A stretch of DNA of 64,000 nucleotides from Anaerovirgula multivorans (GTDB taxonomy: Bacteria > Bacillota > Clostridia > Peptostreptococcales > Natronincolaceae): assembly GCF_900188145.1 (NCBI RefSeq), contig NZ_FZOJ01000027.1, forward strand, positions 1 through 64,000, given 5' to 3'. The number at the start of each line of letters is the position of its first letter. Within the stretch, counting starts at the first letter, position 1. The notes beneath the pieces are model-generated. The model was not told the DNA's origin. It saw only the letters and a list, made by a program, of their open reading frames with translations, and ran no database searches. Below are positions 34,705 to 42,802 of this stretch, piece by piece. The position numbers and the translations under genes are program-made.

Positions 34705-35136
34705 TTTTTCTCCCCCAATCTTTAATTAGTAATCTTTAGAAAACTTAGAGGACCTTATTTATCCTCGTTCCAAGGTTTAACATTTCCGCTTCACCTAAGG
34801 TTTTCGGGCCTTCCCACTAAAAACACTTCCTTTCTTTTTTTCTTGACTTCGATTAAATTTTAACATACTTAAAGCAATATATTGATTAAACAGTTATTAA
34901 GATTTTATAGTGTTTTTTAATTCTAATAGGAGAATTCTTCTATTAACAAGCAATTATATCGCTTAATTCATAAAAAAATCCCTAAAAATGCGTAATGAAC
35001 ATTTTTAAAGATTAAGAAATCTTAACATTTATTCTATTAAAATTAATATATTTTTAATTTGTTGTTTCCTCTAATAGAGAGGTTAAATTATCTCTTCCAA
35101 CCCTCTGAAGAGAAGTATGATATTTCATGTTGAAAC
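34705..35136 (-). other. Intergenic leader of the flavoprotein gene with a structured G+C-rich block
   Basis: Between 34739 and 34828 the minus strand has an unusually G+C-rich, structured-looking segment: GTGGGAAGGCCCGAAAACC, CCTTAGGTGAAGCGGAAATG and CCTTGGAACGAGG, followed by AAGGTCCTC that can pair with GAGG(A) and CCTT parts. It resembles a leader RNA aptamer, but I cannot match it to a named riboswitch. The rest of the stretch is A+T-rich; TTAACATACTTAA (about 34860) weakly resembles the direct-repeat box found at 35943. No gene is present. Confidence 0.4.
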
Positions 35137-35832
35137 TTAATTAGCTTTTCCCTTAGGGTCAAAATAGTATCCTTGTCCCCACTCCATTTTTAAAAATCTA
35201 GGACTGTTCACATCTTCTTCAATTTTATTTCTAATATTGTGTATATGAACGATTACAGTTCGTGTATCCCCGTAGCTTTTTGCTCCCCAAATTTTATAAT
35301 ATAATTCTTTAGGGGTATAATATTTTCCTGCATTTACCATCAAGAATGACAAGATCTTAAATTCAGTGGAAGATAATTTTAATTCACCTTCCTCCTTAAC
35401 GACAATATGACGATTTGCATCTAATTTAAAACCTGTGCATTCTAAAATATTCTTAGCTTTATTGGGTAATTTATTCGCCCTTCGCAGATTTGCTTTTATT
35501 CGTGCCTCAAGAATTTTATTATCAAAGGGCTTTACTATAAAATCGTCCCCTCCCCGTTCTAAAGCTTGAACAATTGTATCACTACAGTCAAGACAGGAAA
35601 TGAAAATAATAGGACAATCATGCCACTCTGTCAATCTAGAACAAAGGTCAACACCATTAACATCTGGCAGCAAGATATCAAGGAGTATAACATCAAATTT
35701 ATCCCTCGCATTTGCATAGGCTTCGCTGCCTGTTTTGGCCCAAATTACTTCATATGTCTCGGCTTCTTCAAGGTAGTAGAGGATTATCTTCGCTACTAAT
35801 TCATCATCTTCAACTAAAAGAACCTTTATCAT
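35137..35832 (-). CDS. OmpR-family response regulator
   Basis: A 231-residue regulator. The receiver domain has DD near residues 9-10, the phospho-acceptor Asp in FDVILLDILLPD (about 52), and the conserved Lys in DFIVKPFD (about 103). The C-terminal winged helix ends with TRTVIVHIHNIRNKIEEDV and WGQGYYF. It is transcribed away from the histidine kinase gene at 36148 and toward the flavoprotein reductase gene, which is the likely target. Confidence 0.92.
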   Translation of the reverse strand: MIKVLLVEDDELVAKIILYYLEEAETYEVIWAKTGSEAYANARDKFDVILLDILLPDVNGVDLCSRLTEWHDCPIIFISCLDCSDTIVQALERGGDDFIVKPFDNKILEARIKANLRRANKLPNKAKNILECTGFKLDANRHIVVKEEGELKLSSTEFKILSFLMVNAGKYYTPKELYYKIWGAKSYGDTRTVIVHIHNIRNKIEEDVNSPRFLKMEWGQGYYFDPKGKAN

Positions 35833-36147
35833 CTAATTTCACCCCCTAAATCAATATTACCTTAATTGTTACTATTTGGACAAGGATATTCATGTGTTTT
35901 GTAACTAAAAAATACATAGGATAGTTTGCTATTCTGTAAATAATTGATATACTTTTAAATATTTGATATACTTTTGTCGAGGTGCTTTCAACATTCCTTT
36001 CGTACCCCTCGTTGTTTCTTCGCAATTTCAACGGTAAGGGCAGCAACTCTCCATAATTTAAATTATACCGTAAACAGACATTCAGACTATCTTGACATAC
36101 ATAATAGATATATAATAATTATTAACGGCCTAAAAAGGGGAATACAT
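35833..36147. promoter_or_regulatory. Divergent promoter region with a 13-bp direct repeat
   Basis: TTGATATACTTTT occurs at 35943-35955 and again at 35962-35974, 19 bp from start to start, on the same face of the helix. OmpR-type regulators bind tandem direct repeats, so this is a good candidate site controlling both the response regulator and kinase genes. A TTGACA at 36092 precedes A+T-rich sequence that could serve the kinase gene, but no well-spaced -10 box could be fixed. Confidence 0.55.
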
Positions 36148-37938
36148 ATGAAAAGAGATTATTTTAAAGCAATACTTGTATTTCTAATAATATCCAGCCT
36201 AACTTTCTTTATAGGCATAAAAATAAATAGTAGCTTTGGTGTTCTAAAAAGCGGTGACACTTTTTCTGATAAGGGAGAGAACAATATATATTCTCTTACA
36301 AATTATCACTGGGATTCAAAAACTAATATCTATTACTTTGACTTAGTTAGAAAAAATGAAAATCAACAATTGGTACTTATCTATGGGAAATTGCCATCAG
36401 AAGTTTTAATAAATGATACTGTTTTAAAGGAATCTTCATTCTTTTCAAGACTATTACTTAGCTCCGATTGGTTTGTTGATAACAAAATCAGAGTGGTTTT
36501 TAACACAAGTATAAATCCCTATAATACTCCTATATATGTAACCACTACATCTAGTGCTGAAACTGCACTTTCAACCTTTAATATGGTATTTGCTTTCAGC
36601 CTTGGAATAACATTTTTAATGTCTATATATGGACTCTCCCTTTATCGTCGTAAACAAACAGAAAAATACCTATTATGGTTTGCTATATATACCGGTGCAT
36701 TAACTTTATGGAGCGCTCTTCCACTATTTGTTGGTACAGGTATAAATTTTTTGCGACACTATGTTTTTGCCTGGTGCGTAATCCTAGATATTGTTATATG
36801 CTTTAAAATGTTTGATATTAAGCTTCCTGGAGGTTTTAACATACTTCTGAGTATAAGGGGAGTTATTTCTGTTTTAGTGTTATGGTCAATTATGGAAAGT
36901 ATTTTCCCTAAATTGCACAGTGAAATTTATGTTTATAGCTTGTTCTTATTTTCCATTGGAGTTCTCATATATGCCTGCGCTAATAGACGAAAGGGATCCT
37001 GGCTATTGATTTCAGGCCATGCATTAAGTTTAGGATTACGTATGGTTATACCCTTATCTTCTCTTTCATCATCAAGTGTAAGCTATCCTTTGCGTGCCTT
37101 GCAATTTTCAAAATTTTTTAATATTCCATTTGCCTTTTGCTGTATGTTATTAATAAACCATATTTTCGCTGAAAAATTTACTGAAGCCGAAATCCTTACT
37201 AAAGAATTAGAGCAAATAAACCATAATCTGGATAAAAAAGTTATGGAAGGTAAACAGGCTTTGCAAGAACAGATGACACGTCGACATAGTCTTATGATGA
37301 ATATCTTTCATGATTTACGTACTCCATTATTTGTTATGCAAGGCTGTACTCAAAAAATTACTGAACAACCAGAACTACTGGGTGCAGAATTACCAATAAT
37401 AAGAGAAAGATTAGATTTTACAAAACACCTAGTTGAAGATTTGTTTTTAATGGCCAAACTTGAGGACAAGCAAGTAATTCTCGAGACAGATCGAGTTCCT
37501 ATCACAGACCTAATTAAAAATGTTATAAGTGCGTGTAGTATAGAGGGAGAAAGTAAAAACATTTATATAGGAACAGAGTTGAAATGTGATTGTATTACTT
37601 GGGGAGATGAGTATCGTCTTAAACAGGCATTTCAAAATCTTCTTCTAAATGCTATATACTATACAAAACCAAATGGCAAGGTATATGTATCTTTAAAAAA
37701 GGAAAGAAATACAGCCATTATATCCTTTACAGATACAGGTATTGGAATATCTCCACAGGACATAGATAAAATATTTGACAGATATTATCGTATAAGTAGT
37801 AAAGAAAAGCACCAATCAACCGGCTTAGGACTTTCCATTGCACAAGAAATTATACAACAACATCAGGGAAGCATTAGCGTTGATAGCCAATTAGGATTCG
37901 GCACAACCTTTATAGTTGACCTGCCTATAATCACTTAA
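36148..37938 (+). CDS. Membrane histidine kinase (7TM-type sensor)
   Basis: The start is ATG 36148 after AAAAAGGGGAATACAT; an open frame extends upstream without a ribosome site. 596 residues: one N-terminal membrane helix (about 9-25), an outer domain to about 145, then six to seven membrane helices (145-345), a coiled linker, HisKA with the phospho-His in MNIFHDLRTPLFVMQG (about residue 390), and HATPase with N box LLLNAIYYTKPNG, G1 DTGIGI and G2 GLGLSIAQEI. The layout resembles 7TMR-DISM receptors that bind small extracellular ligands. It pairs with the divergent OmpR-type regulator. Confidence 0.9.
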   Translation: MKRDYFKAILVFLIISSLTFFIGIKINSSFGVLKSGDTFSDKGENNIYSLTNYHWDSKTNIYYFDLVRKNENQQLVLIYGKLPSEVLINDTVLKESSFFSRLLLSSDWFVDNKIRVVFNTSINPYNTPIYVTTTSSAETALSTFNMVFAFSLGITFLMSIYGLSLYRRKQTEKYLLWFAIYTGALTLWSALPLFVGTGINFLRHYVFAWCVILDIVICFKMFDIKLPGGFNILLSIRGVISVLVLWSIMESIFPKLHSEIYVYSLFLFSIGVLIYACANRRKGSWLLISGHALSLGLRMVIPLSSLSSSSVSYPLRALQFSKFFNIPFAFCCMLLINHIFAEKFTEAEILTKELEQINHNLDKKVMEGKQALQEQMTRRHSLMMNIFHDLRTPLFVMQGCTQKITEQPELLGAELPIIRERLDFTKHLVEDLFLMAKLEDKQVILETDRVPITDLIKNVISACSIEGESKNIYIGTELKCDCITWGDEYRLKQAFQNLLLNAIYYTKPNGKVYVSLKKERNTAIISFTDTGIGISPQDIDKIFDRYYRISSKEKHQSTGLGLSIAQEIIQQHQGSISVDSQLGFGTTFIVDLPIIT

Positions 37939-37943
37939 CTAAC

Positions 37944-37985
37944 AGCAAGTTCCGAACCGTTCCGGTTTCTAACTTGCTTTTTTCA
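37944..37985 (+). terminator. Intrinsic terminator of the histidine kinase gene
   Basis: AGCAAGTT...AACTTGCT outer arms and GAACCG/CGGTTT inner arms form a strong stem, followed by six T residues, 6 bp after the kinase stop codon. Confidence 0.92.
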
Positions 37986-38285
37986 TACAAAAAAGGTAAC
38001 TAAAACAAGGGTTTTGTCACCTTATGCATAAAATATAACCTTCCAAATATCCCACTGCTATGTCTATACTATTCCTATTACTATTTTGTAGTCATATGCT
38101 TAACTGCTGCCTGCGGGTTATTGTGGTTCTTCAATATCCATAATCTCTACTGTATTCTCAATCTCATTAACATAATTTTGATATTCTTTAATTGCTTCTT
38201 ATGCTAGGAAAAACCTCTAATACTGTTCGATAATATCTATTTTAAAGCCTGTTTCATATTCCAAAATACAATGAATTAATAAAAT

Positions 38286-38494
38286 AACAGGGTATTATCT
38301 CTTAAATGACTAAGAAATAATACCCTTACTTGTTTTTATACTAAGTCCTCTAAACCTTCTATTTATAAGGATTCCACAGATTTAACCATGCTATTTAAAG
38401 CCTTATTATGATTGGTCTTTGTTGTTAATCGCCGCCCGGACTGCTGCTAACAAAATAGACCAATCCCTGTTTTGGGCTATTACTGAACACTTCT
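38286..38494 (-). repeat. 210-bp dispersed element, copy 5
   Basis: Minus-strand order: TTAGAAGTGTTCAGTAATAG box, hairpin GATTGGTC/GACCAATC with inner pair TTGTTA/TAACAA and loop GCAGCAGTCCGGGCGGCGAT, variable middle, terminator hairpin GGGTATTATTTCTTAG/TTAAGAGATAATACCC then TGTTATTTT. Upstream it shares with copy 2 the sequence ATTGARCATAATG and GATGTAATTAGAAG, which encodes the UvrA-like IEHNxDVIRSV. Confidence 0.88.
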
Positions 38495-38513
38495 AATTAC
38501 ATCTTCATTATGC

Positions 38514-38612
38514 TCAATCATTGTATCCTATCCATAGAGAAAAACATGCCATGATAATAGAAATAGCAAATAATATTATTATATTATTAAGAATAGCTGT
38601 TCTTCTTGACAT
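38514..38612 (-). CDS. Possible small membrane peptide, 32 residues
   Basis: ATG 38612 is preceded by AAAGGAGGAACATCAATTTT and opens a frame MSRRTAILNNIIILFAISII plus MACFSLWIGYND. It would be a positively charged N-terminus with one membrane helix. The ribosome site is perfect but about 12 nt from the ATG, longer than usual. It stops where the element copy and its uvrA-like flank begin. No homologue is known to me; coding status is uncertain. Confidence 0.35.
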   Translation of the reverse strand: MSRRTAILNNIIILFAISIIMACFSLWIGYND

Positions 38613-39010
38613 AAAATTGATGTTCCTCCTTTATCAGACCATTGATAAATCATAAGGTACTAAAGGGAGATTTAGTTTCATAATAAAACTATCCAATGTT
38701 TTATTATTAGGGTCTTACATCATTTTTTTCTATATTCAACACTATTTCCTTTTGGTTCTATTCCCAATAAAAAATCTTGCTCCATCAATATGTATCTAAA
38801 TCTCTAACATAAATAAACTACAATAATTTTAGAGTTAGCCCGATTTCTCAAAAGAGTTCCGTCCTAGGTTGATAATTCTTAGTTTCTTCATCATTACACT
38901 TATAAAATTCTTAACATATTTTTATAGACAAGCTAATATATATTAATATTAAAATGCTTATGTCTATACCAAAGAGCTCAATCTTATATTACCATTAGGA
39001 GGAAATACAA

Positions 39011-39421
39011 ATGAGAAAACCTTTTCAAATAGCACCCACTACCTTTATTTTCATTAATTATATAGGCTTGGTAGGATTATTTGCTTTTTCTTTATTGAAT
39101 CTGGCGGCGCTGGCAGAGTATGTAAAATACACATATGGTGTATCTAACCACTTCATAGTTCTCTTACCCGCCATCAAGTTACTATTAAATATTGATCTTT
39201 TGTTTATAGCAGCTCTCATTTTAATATACAATGCTATTGAGAAAATTTTAGACTTTAAGCTCTTCTTCACAGGAGCCCTGCTGATAGGTGTTGTCAGCAC
39301 TACATATTTCCTCATACAGCACAAGCCTATAGTCATAATTGCAACCCTAGGATTATATGGACTAGCCATTCCTCTATATGCCGTTATAGTTGGGCCTAAT
39401 ATCCTCACTTCAAAAAAATAA
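39011..39421 (+). CDS. Small integral membrane protein of unknown function
   Basis: A 136-residue hydrophobic protein with a clear ribosome site (TAGGAGGAAATACAA). Four membrane helices are predicted at about residues 12-35, 45-70, 80-98 and 105-128, and the C-terminus is short and charged (TSKK). I do not recognise the family. It stands alone between two element-bearing intergenic regions, with a hairpin 60 bp after its stop. Confidence 0.72.
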   Translation: MRKPFQIAPTTFIFINYIGLVGLFAFSLLNLAALAEYVKYTYGVSNHFIVLLPAIKLLLNIDLLFIAALILIYNAIEKILDFKLFFTGALLIGVVSTTYFLIQHKPIVIIATLGLYGLAIPLYAVIVGPNILTSKK

Positions 39422-40401
39422 CATCCCTCAAGAGCCAACAGTTATGATTTATAAATATGTTGTAGAATCTACGAAAAAATAAGAATAGGGTAGAATATCT
39501 TAAAAATCTTAAGAAATTCTACCCCTACTTTATACTGAGTCTAGCAAATTATTAATATATAACTTGAGCTGTGCAATTTTTAATATCAATGTCTATGAAA
39601 GATAAAAATCCTCCCTAATTATATAAGTATTGTGAAAATTATTATCCATGCACTTTATAATAAAAACAGGGTATCATTCCTTAAATCATTAAGAAACAAT
39701 ATCCTATTATATTTTATATCAAACCCGCAAAACCATTGGTATATAAGGTATCTCTACTTCTATCCTACCTCTTTTGAGGAATCATTTGGCTGGTCTTTGT
39801 GAATAATCGCCGCCTGTGGCAACACTATCAAAATAGACCAATCTCTATTTTTTAGTATTATGGAATACTTCTTGTAATCATATAGTTTATATCTGTTAAA
39901 GCTAACTGTGCAAAATCCTTCCACTATAATATTAGATAATGCAAAATACTCTTGCCTGAGTATAACACATCCTTCTTAAACCTCTTTACCCAAATTTTAT
40001 TATAATTTTTGCAAAACCATGATAGAAAAAAAGATATTTTGATAGTTTCCGTTCTTAGTTAAACATTAATTCCTTGTACTTAATTCTACTTTAAGTATTA
40101 GTTTTTTTGTTTCTATTACAAGGAATGGATTAAAAACAATCATATTATGCAATTCCTTATTTAATTAATGTTATTAAAGCATATGGTTAAAGATTAGTTC
40201 AGAGCAAAAAATACATGGATAAAATTTCTGGAATAAACTGCTAATTAGTTAGACATTAGTTTAGATAAATAATATCAGTCTTATAACTAGAAGTTCCCCC
40301 TTTCCAAGTCGACCAGCCTATTTAACCGGGAATTAGACTATGCACTAACTACAGTATTCATTCATATTATATGTTGAGTAAAAATAGTAAGGGGGTTTTT
40401 T
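39422..40401. other. Long intergenic region with a hairpin and element copy 6
   Basis: A hairpin GGGTAGAATATCTTAA/TTAAGAAATTCTACCC at 39492-39527 follows the membrane-protein gene and may be its terminator; it resembles the terminator part of the 210-bp family without the rest. Copy 6 lies at 39664-39873. From 39890 to 40400 I see only A+T-rich sequence, including the likely promoter area of the DUF2935 gene. Confidence 0.55.
39664..39873 (-). repeat. 210-bp dispersed element, copy 6
   Basis: Minus-strand order: AGAAGTATTCCATAATAC box, hairpin GATTGGTC/GACCAGCC (outer end decayed) with TTGATA and TATTCA inside and loop TGCCACAGGCGGCGAT, variable middle, terminator hairpin with GGATATTGTTTCTTAA/TTAAGGAATGATACCC then TGTTTTTA. 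Upstream it resembles copies 1 and 7 (ATATGATTACAAGAAG). Confidence 0.85.
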
Positions 40402-41289
40402 ATGAACATGTACCACGGTTACCCTATCACATCGCCTCAAGGTTTAAGCGCGGCTATTGACGAAATGAGATTTTGGCTTCGGATTATGTTTGAACATGCT
40501 AAATTTATCCGTGGGGGATTAAATCCAAGTCAGGACCAGGAACACTTTATTCGCAAAGCAGAGTACTTTGCAGCAAACATTGAACGATTATTCATGATGG
40601 TAGTTAATACTCCTCCACATGATGCTAGTCGCGTTAATACTTTTGTTGACGATAGCATTAATTGGACAGTAGCATTGAGGGATTTTAAAGCCCAATTATT
40701 TGTTCTTCTAGAGCAATGTAAGGCAGTTGCCGAACTTCCTGCTCCACTTCTTGATCATATTCGCCGTGAAGCAGACTTTTTCTTAACCATGCTATACAGA
40801 CTAAAAGGTTTACCTGTACCTCCTGAAACAGTATTAGGTATACCAAACGCCAATATTCCTACCAGTCTTGTACCTAAACTATTAATTCCTTTTATGGGTG
40901 AACAAATTCCTAGAATTGCCCGAGATCAAAACCTATTTTGGCTGCGAATTCATAGGGAGCATGGAGAGGTACTGTTACTAGTTGCTTATCGCCCTAAAAT
41001 TCAAGATATGCTATATGAGGCTACAGCCAAATTTGAGAAACAGCTTGAAATATTGCTTGAAGAAGCTAAAAGAGTGTCCGAACAACCTACAATTTTAAAA
41101 TCATTTAATACCAAAGCATATGCTGTAATGAAAGAATGGCATGATTTTTTACAAAAGTTATTTAGGGATGTCGTTGAATGCGATGTACCTTCTGGTCAGA
41201 TAAATGCTCCAGCCCTAATTTTAGATCATATGGCCCGTGAAGCACAGTACTATATGGAAGTGCTTTTAATCGAAGATAAAGTATTATAA
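40402..41289 (+). CDS. DUF2935 protein (tandem helical bundle)
   Basis: A 295-residue all-helical protein made of two similar halves. Each half begins with a segment like EMRFWLRIMFEHAKFI (residue 22) or DQNLFWLRIHREHGEVL (residue 176) and contains conserved acidic and His residues compatible with a metal site, plus an EAxxF/YxxxL helix (READFFLTMLYRL, REAQYYMEVL). This is the DUF2935 layout, common in spore-forming Firmicutes; a spore or metal-storage role is a guess. The ribosome site is AAGGGGGTTTTTT. Transcribed alone on the plus strand. Confidence 0.82.
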   Translation: MNMYHGYPITSPQGLSAAIDEMRFWLRIMFEHAKFIRGGLNPSQDQEHFIRKAEYFAANIERLFMMVVNTPPHDASRVNTFVDDSINWTVALRDFKAQLFVLLEQCKAVAELPAPLLDHIRREADFFLTMLYRLKGLPVPPETVLGIPNANIPTSLVPKLLIPFMGEQIPRIARDQNLFWLRIHREHGEVLLLVAYRPKIQDMLYEATAKFEKQLEILLEEAKRVSEQPTILKSFNTKAYAVMKEWHDFLQKLFRDVVECDVPSGQINAPALILDHMAREAQYYMEVLLIEDKVL

Positions 41290-41441
41290 TTCTGAACCTT
41301 AAGTTTTAAACACTTTAAGATTTTAAATAGTAAGGCTTACAGAATATTATTCCTAAATTATCAACTCAATTTCTTCCCAATCCTATTTTTAAAAAAGGTG
41401 CAGTAAGCACTGATTTTATTAAGAAAAGGAAAAATATTAAA

Positions 41442-41652
41442 AACAGGGTATTATATCTTAGATTACTAAGGCACAATACCCTAAAGTTTATTTTATAATA
41501 AATCTCTAAAAATCCTTGGTATACAAGTCATTTGGAGCTTTACCCAATCAATTTTAAGTCTTATTTCGATTGGTCCTTGTTGTTAATCGCCGCCTGAGTA
41601 GCTGCTAACAAAATAGACCAATTACCATATTTTACTATTATGGAACACTTCT
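41442..41652 (-). repeat. 210-bp dispersed element, copy 7
   Basis: Minus-strand order: TCAGAAGTGTTCCATAATAG box, hairpin AATTGGTC/GACCAATC with TTGTTA/TAACAA and loop GCAGCTACTCAGGCGGCGAT, variable middle, terminator hairpin GGGTATTGTGCCTTAG/TAAGATATAATACCC then TGTTTTTA. Of all copies its loop region is the closest to the ppdK 3' end (36 of 38 bases by eye), and both share a further downstream block GTGCTTACTGC. Confidence 0.88.
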
Positions 41653-41768
41653 GATAACCATATATTTTAATAGATATTTGTCTAGATGCACAAAACAGAA
41701 AAGTATATCTTAAAAAATGAAACCTCCCCCACTGAGATAAAGCTTTTCAGTGGTGAAGGCTAACCAGA

Positions 41769-42188
41769 CTAACTATAAAAATATCCAACAATTTCCTTCA
41801 TATATAATTTTAGATCTTTAAGATCCTCTGTAATAATTTTATAAACCATTCCCCGATCTATATTCACATAGTCATGAACCAATATATTTCTAAAAGAAGC
41901 CATGTCTCCAAGGCTTTCTTTTAGTTTTAAAGATATAATTTCATTTTCATATAATATTTCAAACACATCTCTATTAGTTTCTGGCTTTCTGTATCTCATA
42001 TCAGAAATAATATGGTTCCCAATATCTATGGCACATTCTATAGCTAAATGCAAAAATCTTTCGCTAGATCCATATATGAAAGGATCTTTTACATACTCAA
42101 CTTCAGTATATTTTTTTATACTATCTAAAAAACCGATGTATTCCTTTAACTTATTTAATCTGGTCATTAATATATCTACGTTTACCAC
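41769..42188 (-). CDS. HepT-type HEPN toxin
   Basis: About 139 residues from GTG 42188 (MVNVDILMTRLNKLKEYIGF); an in-frame start at 42200 is also possible. The HEPN RNase motif R-x4-6-H is present in FRNILVHDYVNID near residue 105. The gene directly follows the MntA-like nucleotidyltransferase, the standard order of HepT-MntA toxin-antitoxin systems in which the antitoxin modifies the toxin tyrosine next to the active site (HDY is kept). Confidence 0.9.
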   Translation of the reverse strand: MVNVDILMTRLNKLKEYIGFLDSIKKYTEVEYVKDPFIYGSSERFLHLAIECAIDIGNHIISDMRYRKPETNRDVFEILYENEIISLKLKESLGDMASFRNILVHDYVNIDRGMVYKIITEDLKDLKLYMKEIVGYFYS

Positions 42189-42209
42189 TAATATCACCAA
42201 CTTTCTGAG

Positions 42210-42629
42210 TTAAATCTCATTTTTTATTGCTTCTATCATAGCTTTATTATAGACTTCTGCATAATATTGGAAGTCAAAGTATTCTCGTAAAGCTAAAGAT
42301 TCAAATTCTGATCTTCTTTTACTATCTTTTAAAAGAATACCTTTCCTTACTACTTCATATTTAAGCAGCGGTGTAGCACTATTAAGGGATATAACATCTA
42401 GTTTTCTTTGAAAGTACTTCATTCCCATATCAATTATATTTCCTTTAATTATGAGTTCCTTCTTAGATTCATATTTTTCTTGAAACATAATCGCAATATC
42501 AATATCACTTTCTTTATTATATTTTTCTGTAGCAAATGATCCAAATAAATAAACAAACTCTATAGGATATTGTTCGTTAATTTGATCTAGAAATTCATCT
42601 AGTTTTTCTAACAGGCCCTCTTTTCTCAT
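42210..42629 (-). CDS. MntA-type nucleotidyltransferase antitoxin
   Basis: The start is ATG 42629 after GAAAGGGTGGCACT; 139 residues. The minimal nucleotidyltransferase motif GSFATEKYNKESDIDIAI (G-S-x10-D-x-D) is intact, so it can probably transfer AMP to its HepT partner. The next gene starts 20 bp later. An IS982 element is inserted just upstream, which may change the pair's promoter. Confidence 0.9.
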   Translation of the reverse strand: MRKEGLLEKLDEFLDQINEQYPIEFVYLFGSFATEKYNKESDIDIAIMFQEKYESKKELIIKGNIIDMGMKYFQRKLDVISLNSATPLLKYEVVRKGILLKDSKRRSEFESLALREYFDFQYYAEVYNKAMIEAIKNEI

Positions 42630-42703
42630 AGTGCCACCCTTTCTTTCATACATCAGAATTATAAAAAAGCAGCTTCTAAGTATTTTGCTACCTATCACCC
42701 TAG

Positions 42704-42798
42704 TTATTCAAGATACTTCGCCATTAGTGTTTCTGTTTCCTTTATTTCAGCTTGAATATTACTGATATTTTCCTTTACTAAATTAACCTGTTGTGCTA
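42704..42798 (-). pseudogene. Coiled-coil gene tail cut off at the IS982 boundary
   Basis: The last 30 codons before a stop at 42706-42704 read QQVNLVKENISNIQAEIKE and TETLMAKYLE, a coiled coil. The frame ends at the left end of the IS982 element and does not resume on its far side. It is likely the tail of a gene destroyed by the insertion or by a deletion with it. Confidence 0.5.
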
Positions 42799-42802
42799 GT
42801 TA

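Larger units (their letters stand above)
37986..39010. other. Long intergenic region containing element copy 5 and gene scraps
   Basis: The region holds copy 5 of the 210-bp element (38286-38494) and a possible 32-codon gene (38514-38612). Near 38120-38225 the minus strand reads EAIKEYQNYVNEIENTVEIM DIEEPQ before a stop, the tail of an unidentified dead coding sequence. Nothing else was recognised. Confidence 0.5.

Noticed and set aside
35974-36147. The 58-codon upstream extension of the histidine kinase frame
   Set aside because: It lacks a ribosome site and overlaps the promoter and the direct-repeat box; ATG 36148 has a clear ribosome site and begins the signal helix.
39492-39527. The hairpin after the membrane-protein gene as another 210-bp element copy
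   Set aside because: Only the terminator-like stem is similar; the GATTGGTC hairpin and 5' box are missing at the expected distance.
19843-41652. The 210-bp elements as integron attC sites, because they are same-oriented and contain GTTA...TAAC
   Set aside because: No integron integrase is present, spacing is irregular (2-9 kb), the element is much longer than attC, and a terminator-like hairpin is a constant part.
19843-41652. The conserved DWSIL-x-AxAQAAI-x-NKDQS reading frame in the elements as a new small-protein family
   Set aside because: No ATG, GTG or TTG start with a ribosome site lies in frame in copies 2, 4, 5 and 7, and linked residue changes are explained by base pairing. Kept only as a sign of ppdK ancestry.
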